Notes under the pieces: model-generated | Told to the model about the DNA's origin: nothing | What the model saw: the letters and a program-made list of their open reading frames with translations, nothing else | Databases searched by the model: none | Shown here: piece after piece, positions 58,925 to 64,000 of the stretch | Layout of the letters: every line of letters starts with the position of its first letter | Position numbering within the stretch: the stretch's first letter is position 1 | Translations under genes and position numbers: made by a program | Assembly: GCA_963715565.1 (NCBI GenBank) | Contig: OY970256.1 | Coordinates: 6,138,001 to 6,202,000, forward strand | DNA from: JACVRN01 sp963715565 | Lineage (GTDB): Bacteria > Acidobacteriota > Blastocatellia > Pyrinomonadales > Pyrinomonadaceae | Direction: 5' to 3' | DNA: 64,000 nt

Positions 58925-59017
58925 CGGGGCTGAGCGTTTACAAGAAGCGACCGCGCGATGCGTCCGTACGTTGGACGTCTCGCCGGAGTCGCAAAGTGCG
59001 CCGGACCGCCAGAGACG

Positions 59018-60781
59018 ATGATTGAGCCGCGTTCACAACCGCTCGTCGAAGAAGAAGCTACTGCTGCTCCGCGCCCTGATGCGCCGCAAGACGCAGAGGA
59101 GATGGCAGAGCTGCGCAGTCTCTTGCTTGGTCCAGCCGAAAAGCAGATTGCAGAGATACACGAACTCCTCACAGACCCGCATCGACAGTTAAACGAAGTG
59201 TCGAGCGTCCTGCCTTCGGCCATCTCTGTGCGTACACGTCAGGACGACGAGCTATCGCAAGCCCTCGGCCCGACCGTCACCACAGCCATAGAGCGCTCCG
59301 TGCGCCGAAATCCGCAGCCCTTGATTGACGCCATCTTTCCCGTGATGGGTCCGGCGATTCGCAAAGCCATCTCGGTCGCTCTGGACGGCATGGTGCAATC
59401 ACTCAACCAGAGCATGGCCCACAGCTTTTCAGTGCAGGGCTTGAAGTGGAGAATCGAAGCGTGGCGCACGGGCAAGCCCTTTGCCGAAGTGGTGCTCTTG
59501 CACACGCTGCTCTACAGGGTCGAGCAGGTCTTTCTCATACACAAAGAGACTGGATTACTTTTGCAGCACGCGGTCGCCAGCGGCGTTGCCACCGAAGACG
59601 CGGACATGGTCTCCGGAATGCTGACCGCCATACAGGATTTCGTGCAGGACTCGTTTCATTCACCCGCAGGCGAACAGCTTGAAACGCTTGAGGTCGGCGA
59701 GTTGTCCGTCTGGGTCGAGCAGGGGCCGCTCGCCATTTTGGCCGCCGTGATTCGCGGCACAGCGCCCGAAGATTTAAGAACAGTTTTTCAGGAGACGCTG
59801 GAAAAGATTCACCTGGAATTTCGCGGCGCGCTGATGGATTTTTCGGGCGACGCATCCGTCTTCGACGCCGCGCACCCGCTTCTCGAAGACTGTTTACAAA
59901 CACAGTACGATCAGGACAAGCAACTCAAGCCCGGGCGACGAATTCCGACGCCCATCATCGTCATCGCGAGCTTGATTATCATGGCAATCCTCGTCTGGGG
60001 ATTTTTCGCCATACGCAACTCGCGGCGCTGGAACTCCTACGTCGAGCGCGTGAAAAGCGAGCCCGGCATTGTCGTCACCGATTCGGGCACACGCGACGGA
60101 AAATATTTCATAGCGGGCTTGCGCGACCCTCTTGCGCGCGACCCCGCTGCGTTTTTGCAGGAAGCAAAGGTTGACCCGAGCGATGTAGCGACCCGCTTTG
60201 AACCGTTTCAGGCGATGAGCCCGGAATTCGTGCTCGCGCGCGCGCGTAAATTAATCGAGCCGCCGCCGACGGTAAATCTCAAGCTCAACGACGGCGTGCT
60301 CGAAGCCGAAGGCTTCGCCACGCTCAAGTGGATTAATGAAGCGAAACTGGCGGCGCGCTTTGTCCCCGGCGTCAGTCAATTTAAGTACGACGGCGTACTC
60401 GACGTAGACCGTATAGTGAACCCGTCCATTCTCTTTACGCTTGACCAGACGACGCTCGCGCCGGGTCAGGAAGAGAAGCTCAAGCAGTTGATGGCGGACA
60501 TAGAACGCCTGCAATCACTGGCCGAGGGGATGAAGAAGAACGTGCGCCTCGAAATCACGGGGCACGCCGATGGGAGCGGAACACCCGAGCGCAACGAGGA
60601 GTTGAGTCGCGGTCGCGCCGAAGCGATTGCTTCGGAATTGAACTCGCGTTTGCCGTCGAAAGCTAATCTGGCAATCGTTGCCGCCGGGTCAACAGTAAAG
60701 CTGCGCGACGAAGTGACGGAAGCCGACCGAGCGGCCAATCGCAGCGTCACTTTCAAAATCATTCTATCTGATGCTCAGTAG
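59018..60781 (+). CDS. OmpA-domain membrane protein with large cytoplasmic N-domain
   Basis: The 587-residue protein from the ATG at 59018 has a helical N-domain of about 300 residues (SVRRNPQPLIDAIFPVMGPAIRKAI, GLKWRIEAWRTGKPFAEVVLLHTLLYRVEQVFLIH), one membrane helix (about 311-332), a BON-like part, and an OmpA C-terminal peptidoglycan-binding domain (LEITGHADGSG, RNEELSRGRAEAIASEL). The N-domain should be cytoplasmic and the OmpA domain periplasmic. This bridges wall and cytoplasm. It is flanked by the coiled-coil and GTPase genes, so the N-domain may bind them. A further ATG at 58958 is less favoured. Confidence 0.85.
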   Translation: MIEPRSQPLVEEEATAAPRPDAPQDAEEMAELRSLLLGPAEKQIAEIHELLTDPHRQLNEVSSVLPSAISVRTRQDDELSQALGPTVTTAIERSVRRNPQPLIDAIFPVMGPAIRKAISVALDGMVQSLNQSMAHSFSVQGLKWRIEAWRTGKPFAEVVLLHTLLYRVEQVFLIHKETGLLLQHAVASGVATEDADMVSGMLTAIQDFVQDSFHSPAGEQLETLEVGELSVWVEQGPLAILAAVIRGTAPEDLRTVFQETLEKIHLEFRGALMDFSGDASVFDAAHPLLEDCLQTQYDQDKQLKPGRRIPTPIIVIASLIIMAILVWGFFAIRNSRRWNSYVERVKSEPGIVVTDSGTRDGKYFIAGLRDPLARDPAAFLQEAKVDPSDVATRFEPFQAMSPEFVLARARKLIEPPPTVNLKLNDGVLEAEGFATLKWINEAKLAARFVPGVSQFKYDGVLDVDRIVNPSILFTLDQTTLAPGQEEKLKQLMADIERLQSLAEGMKKNVRLEITGHADGSGTPERNEELSRGRAEAIASELNSRLPSKANLAIVAAGSTVKLRDEVTEADRAANRSVTFKIILSDAQ

Positions 60782-60802
60782 AGAGAGGGCCAATTTGTCG
60801 CC

Positions 60803-61321
60803 ATGATGTCGGAACGCAACATCGTCCAGAAAAAAATCTGCATGCTCGGAACTTTCGCCGTCGGCAAGACGAGCCTCGTGCGCCGCTTTGTCGAAAGCAT
60901 CTATTCGGATAAATATCACACGACGGTCGGCGTCAAGATTGATAAGAAGCTGGTGGATTTGGACCCGCCGCGAAAGATGATGATGATGCTCTGGGACATA
61001 GAGGGAGCCGAGCAGGCGCACGAGCTGCGCAAGAGTTACCTGCGCGGAGCGGCGGGCTATCTCCTGGTTGCCGACGGGACGCGCCAGGATACGCTCTACA
61101 GGGCCATGGAGATTCAGACCCGCGCGCAGGAGACCATAGGCCTCGTGCCCTTCGTCTTTCTCATCAACAAATCGGATCTGGTCGAAGAGTGGGAGATAGA
61201 GGAACGCGAGCTTGAAGCGCTGACAGAGAAGGGCTGGCACATCATACGCACCAGCGCCAAGACGGGCACGGGCGTCGAAGAGGCTTTCATGACGCTCGCA
61301 CAGAAAATGATAGAGGCATAG
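60803..61321 (+). CDS. Ras/Rab-like small GTPase
   Basis: The 172-residue protein has all G motifs: G1 GTFAVGKTS (16-24), G2 Thr in HTTVG (40-41), G3 WDIEGAE (64-70), G4 NKSD (122-125) and G5 TSAKTG (150-155). The residue after DxxG is A69, where Ras has the catalytic Gln61, so intrinsic hydrolysis may be slow or need a partner. No lipidation cysteine at the C-terminus. The neighbouring OmpA-domain and PAS proteins suggest a wall-linked signalling switch. Confidence 0.9.
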   Translation: MMSERNIVQKKICMLGTFAVGKTSLVRRFVESIYSDKYHTTVGVKIDKKLVDLDPPRKMMMMLWDIEGAEQAHELRKSYLRGAAGYLLVADGTRQDTLYRAMEIQTRAQETIGLVPFVFLINKSDLVEEWEIEERELEALTEKGWHIIRTSAKTGTGVEEAFMTLAQKMIEA

Positions 61322-61335
61322 AGGAGAAAGAAATT

Positions 61336-61480
61336 AACAGGGATAGACAGGATAGACAGGATAAAAGCAGTGCAAAAGTCAAAATGCAAAATGATGAAGG
61401 AAAAGCTATTCTTTAATTCTGCACTTTGCACTTTGCATTTATCATTTGTTTTTATCCTGTCTATCCTGTCCATCCCTGTT
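61336..61480. repeat. Nested composite hairpin H16 (outer and inner arms of different units)
   Basis: Outer arms: AACAGGGATAGACAGGATAG (from 61336) pair with CTATCCTGTCCATCCCTGTT (to 61480). Inner arms: AGTGCAAAAGTCAAAATGC (from 61369) pair with GCACTTTGCACTTTGCATTT (from 61421). The outer unit equals the lone half at 55951 and the inner unit equals H10 at 33274. It looks like one element inserted within another. Confidence 0.9.
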
Positions 61481-61520
61481 TGAATCTGCTTCTAAGTGAT
61501 TAAAGTTTGGAGATTCTTAA

Positions 61521-62399
61521 ATGAGTGAATTGCCCACTCCGATACGCGAGTTTATTCTTGAGCTAACCGAAGATACCCGTACTCCGGCTTACATGCTGGT
61601 GGATGATGAGAACAAGCTGAAGGCCTGGGGCGGCGATTGGGACGCGCATGACGTCATGGGTCTGGATGAGCGCATAGACGTCTCGGAGCACGTGCCGTTT
61701 CTTCAGGGCATGATTCCGCTCGAATCGCACAATCTCTTTCTTCCTTACGTTCAGACGCGGACGGGCCAGTACGCGGACATCTACCTCTTCGAGAGAAAGG
61801 AAGGCACTTGGGTCTTGCTCCTCGATGCGACCGCCGACGCGACCAAGCGCCAGCGTATGCAGCAGAAGTCGAGCAACCTCAGCCTTCAGGTCGCGGACCT
61901 TCAGCGCGAAGGCGAGGCGCTCTATGAAGCTCAAAGCATTTTGGAGCAGCGCGTGCGCGAGCGCACATCGGAACTGGCCGAGATGAACTTGCAGTTGAAA
62001 AAGGAGCTGGCGGAGCGTAAACGCATCGAAGCGGAATTGCGCGAGAGCGAATCGCGCTTCCGCCGCCTTTTTGAATCAAACATGATCGGCGTCATGTTCT
62101 GGGATTTGAAGGGCAAGATCACGGCGGCTAACGATGCGCTGCTTGAAATGTTGGGCTACACGCAGGACGATCTGCACATGGGCCGCATACATTGGGACAA
62201 GGTGACGCGGCCCGATGACAGTCTTTCACTGGACGACACGGCCTTTGCAGAGATGCACGCCACGGGAGCCTGCACGCCCTTCAAGCGACAGTTCATACGC
62301 AAAGACGGCACGCCCGTCACGCTCCTCTTCGGCGCGGCGCTGCTTGAAGGCTCTAAGAACAAGATTGTCTGCTTCGCCTTAGACCTTTCGCGATATTAA
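61521..62399 (+). CDS. PAS - coiled-coil - PAS protein without kinase domain
   Basis: The 292-residue protein has an N-terminal PAS-like domain (about 10-110; PAYMLVDDENKLKAWGGDW), a coiled coil (LSLQVADLQREGEALYEAQS to KKELAERKRIEAELRESESRF) and a C-terminal PAS domain (FRRLFESNMIGVMFWDLKGKITAANDALLEMLGY). No histidine kinase, GGDEF or other output domain follows. It therefore probably senses and signals by protein contact, plausibly to the GTPase encoded 200 bp upstream. GGAG precedes the ATG. Confidence 0.85.
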   Translation: MSELPTPIREFILELTEDTRTPAYMLVDDENKLKAWGGDWDAHDVMGLDERIDVSEHVPFLQGMIPLESHNLFLPYVQTRTGQYADIYLFERKEGTWVLLLDATADATKRQRMQQKSSNLSLQVADLQREGEALYEAQSILEQRVRERTSELAEMNLQLKKELAERKRIEAELRESESRFRRLFESNMIGVMFWDLKGKITAANDALLEMLGYTQDDLHMGRIHWDKVTRPDDSLSLDDTAFAEMHATGACTPFKRQFIRKDGTPVTLLFGAALLEGSKNKIVCFALDLSRY

Positions 62400-62401
62400 T
62401 T

Positions 62402-62592
62402 ATTGAGCCCCTGAAAGGGGCGGAAGATAATAGCCCACATCGTCAGATGTGGGAATAAGCAGCGAATAAATGATTGAGCCCCGGAGGGGCGACATCCAAT
62501 GTCGCCCCTCCGGGGCTTCACCATCACGATCACGGCGTTGTCCCGGCACTGACGTGCCGGGCTACTGTTATATCGCCCCTTGCGGGGCTGCA
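62402..62592. repeat. ~190 bp three-hairpin palindromic element, copy B
   Basis: Left clamp AGCCCCTGAAAGGGGCG, a hairpin CCCACATCGTCAGATGTGGG, a central 19 bp perfect stem (AGCCCCGGAGGGGCGACAT at 62477 with 62499-62517), a hairpin CCCGGCACTGACGTGCCGGG and the right clamp CGCCCCTTGCGGGGCT. The plan matches copy A at 50695, including the core GGGGCGACATC.AATGTCGCCCC. Confidence 0.9.
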
Positions 62593-62618
62593 TAACATTA
62601 ACTTGCTTCTCCGCGTCT

Positions 62619-64000
62619 TTACCAAATCTGGCAGCGTTCTTTCTCCGGTCTCACCATCGGGTCGCCGTCTTTGCAGCCGAAAGCTTTGGCAAAGGCGGGC
62701 AGGTTCGAGAGCGGGCCGTTGACGCGAAAGCGCCCGAGCGGGTGCGGGTCGCCCACGGCTTGCAGGCGTTCCTGCTCTATACGCGCGTTGGTCGCCCAGA
62801 CCTGCGCCCATCCTAAAAAGAAACGCTGGTCCGCCGTGAAGCCGTCAATGTCCGGGGGCGCGGGTTTGCCCGCCAGCGATTTCTTAAAAGCATCGTAAGC
62901 CACGGTCAAGCCTCCGAGGTCTGCGATTGATTCACCGGCCACCAGCTTCCCGTTCATGTTCAGACCCTTTTCTACTTCGTAGCTGCTGAACTGGTTGATG
63001 ACGCAACCGGCGCGCTGGTCAAACTTCTGCCGGTCTTCCTGCGTCCACCAGTTACGCAAATTTCCCTGCGGGTCATACTGGCTGCCCGAGTCGTCAAAGC
63101 CGTGCGTGATTTCGTGGCCGATGACGGCCCCTATGCCGCCGTAGTTAATCGCATCGTCGGCGGTCGGGCTAAAGAACGGCGCACGAAGAATGCCCGCCGG
63201 AAAAACTATCTCGTTATAGAGTGGAGTGTAGTAAGCGTTCACGGTGGGCGGCGTCATAGCCCACTCCGTCCTATCCACGGGCTTCCCAATCTTGTTCATG
63301 TTGCGCTGGATTTCAAAAGCTCCGGCGCGACGCGCATTTTCAAGATAAGAACCACGCTCTATGTCGAGGCGCGAATAGTCGCGCCACTTGTCCGGGTAAC
63401 CAATCTTGGTCGCGAAAGCTTCGAGCTTGGCGAGCGATTGCTTGCGCGTCTCTTCGCTCATCCAGTCGAGCTTCGTGATGCGCTCGCGGAAAGCCGCGAG
63501 TAGATTGCGTACCATCTCCTGCATGCGCGCCTTGTCCTGAGCGGTGAAATGTTTTTGGACGTAGACTTCGCCCAGAGCTTCGCCGAGCGCGTTGTCCGTC
63601 GCAGCCACGCAGCGCCGCCAGCGCGGCAACATTTCTTTCGCGCCCGTCAGCGTGCGACCGTAGAAGTTAAAATTCTCCAGCTCGAATCTGGAAGTGAGAT
63701 AGGGCGCGGCGGAGTTGATAAGCTGCCAGCGCAGGTAGGTCTTCCAATCCGCGAGCGGAACGGTTGTGAGCAATGAGCTTGCGGCCTTGAAGAAATCGGG
63801 CTGCGCGACGTTGAGCGATGCGAGATTGGTCAGGCCGCGCGCGGCGAAATAAGCTTCCCACGCGACATCTGGCGCGAGCTGCTTTAACTGCGCCAGTTCC
63901 ATCTTGTTGTAATTCGCGACCGGGTTACGCAGTTCTGCCGGAGCCCTTGAGGCTTGCGCAAGCTTTGTCTGAATGTCCATGATGGTACGGGCTTCGGCTT
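62619..64000 (-). CDS. M13 family metallopeptidase (PepO/neprilysin-like), 5' part beyond the window
   Basis: The frame is open at the right edge, so at least 460 C-terminal residues are present (full family length about 650-700). The zinc site HEITH is in GAVIGHEITHGFDDSGSQYDPQG, and the third ligand Glu in GESIADLGGL. NAYYTPLYNEIVFPAGIL and the CxxW end (CQIW) are M13 hallmarks. Usually secreted; the signal peptide would be outside the window. Metal ligands are intact. Confidence 0.95.
   Translation of the reverse strand, partial: AEARTIMDIQTKLAQASRAPAELRNPVANYNKMELAQLKQLAPDVAWEAYFAARGLTNLASLNVAQPDFFKAASSLLTTVPLADWKTYLRWQLINSAAPYLTSRFELENFNFYGRTLTGAKEMLPRWRRCVAATDNALGEALGEVYVQKHFTAQDKARMQEMVRNLLAAFRERITKLDWMSEETRKQSLAKLEAFATKIGYPDKWRDYSRLDIERGSYLENARRAGAFEIQRNMNKIGKPVDRTEWAMTPPTVNAYYTPLYNEIVFPAGILRAPFFSPTADDAINYGGIGAVIGHEITHGFDDSGSQYDPQGNLRNWWTQEDRQKFDQRAGCVINQFSSYEVEKGLNMNGKLVAGESIADLGGLTVAYDAFKKSLAGKPAPPDIDGFTADQRFFLGWAQVWATNARIEQERLQAVGDPHPLGRFRVNGPLSNLPAFAKAFGCKDGDPMVRPEKERCQIW

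Noticed and set aside
4173..61480. Heptamer-arm repeats as CRISPR arrays
   Set aside because: Units are 7-8 bases, contiguous and arranged as inverted arms; there are no spacers and no cas genes.

Overview
The window looks like a chromosomal segment of a moderately GC-rich Gram-negative bacterium, most likely an acidobacterium (Blastocatellia-like). This is an inference from gene content and order: a thrS-infC-rpmI-rplT-pheS-pheT-zapB-zapA-6S RNA-ymdB block, a complete tad (Flp pilus) locus with CpaB/CpaC/TadZ, a VWFA-related secreted protein, AtuA-type acyl-CoA genes, a split methylmalonyl-CoA mutase and many secreted metallopeptidases. There is no phage, plasmid, CRISPR, rRNA or recognisable tRNA. 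It reads as ordinary chromosome with unusually elaborate intergenic repeats.

Layout. 1-1606: a partial membrane-anchored protein and an FG-GAP lipoprotein, both minus strand. 2201-9028: translation block (ThrRS, IF-3 with an apparent ATA start, L35, L20, PheRS alpha and beta). 9178-11067: cell-division proteins ZapB-like and ZapA, 6S RNA with a visible promoter and closing stem, and YmdB phosphodiesterase. 11183-24436: thioesterase, secreted HExxH protease, then acyl-CoA/branched-chain or terpenoid catabolism (carboxyltransferase, split AtuA, epoxide-hydrolase-like enzyme, two atypical crotonases, split methylmalonyl-CoA mutase). 24772-29935: FtsB-like protein, sigma-54 activator, mini site-2 protease, a polytopic membrane protein and a small protein.

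30556-42921: a full tad operon: small membrane protein, three tandem Flp pilins, prepilin peptidase, CpaB, secretin, TadG-like, two TadE-like, TadZ, TadA, TadB, TadC and a TadD-like TPR protein. It is followed by an AAA ATPase, a LysM/transglycosylase, a secreted repeat protein and a VWA protein. 48273-57875: cardiolipin-synthase-like PLD, BtpA family protein, an active/inactive M16 peptidase pair, two HhH DNA glycosylases flanking a stand-alone tRNA-binding OB-fold protein, an MFS exporter and a small coiled-coil protein. 58307-62399: coiled-coil protein, OmpA-domain membrane protein, Ras-like GTPase and PAS protein, a likely functional module. The right edge holds the 3' part of an M13 peptidase gene.

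The most unusual signal is a class of intergenic hairpins whose arms are built from runs of a 7-8 base unit. Sixteen copies were found by eye. They share one architecture but use different units, several units recur at distant sites, and a different one sits at nearly every junction of the translation block. A second class is a ~190 bp three-hairpin element present twice (50695-50883 and 62402-62592), and a third is a 158 bp nested palindrome at 29972-30129. All calls come from reading the sequence; no database search was run.
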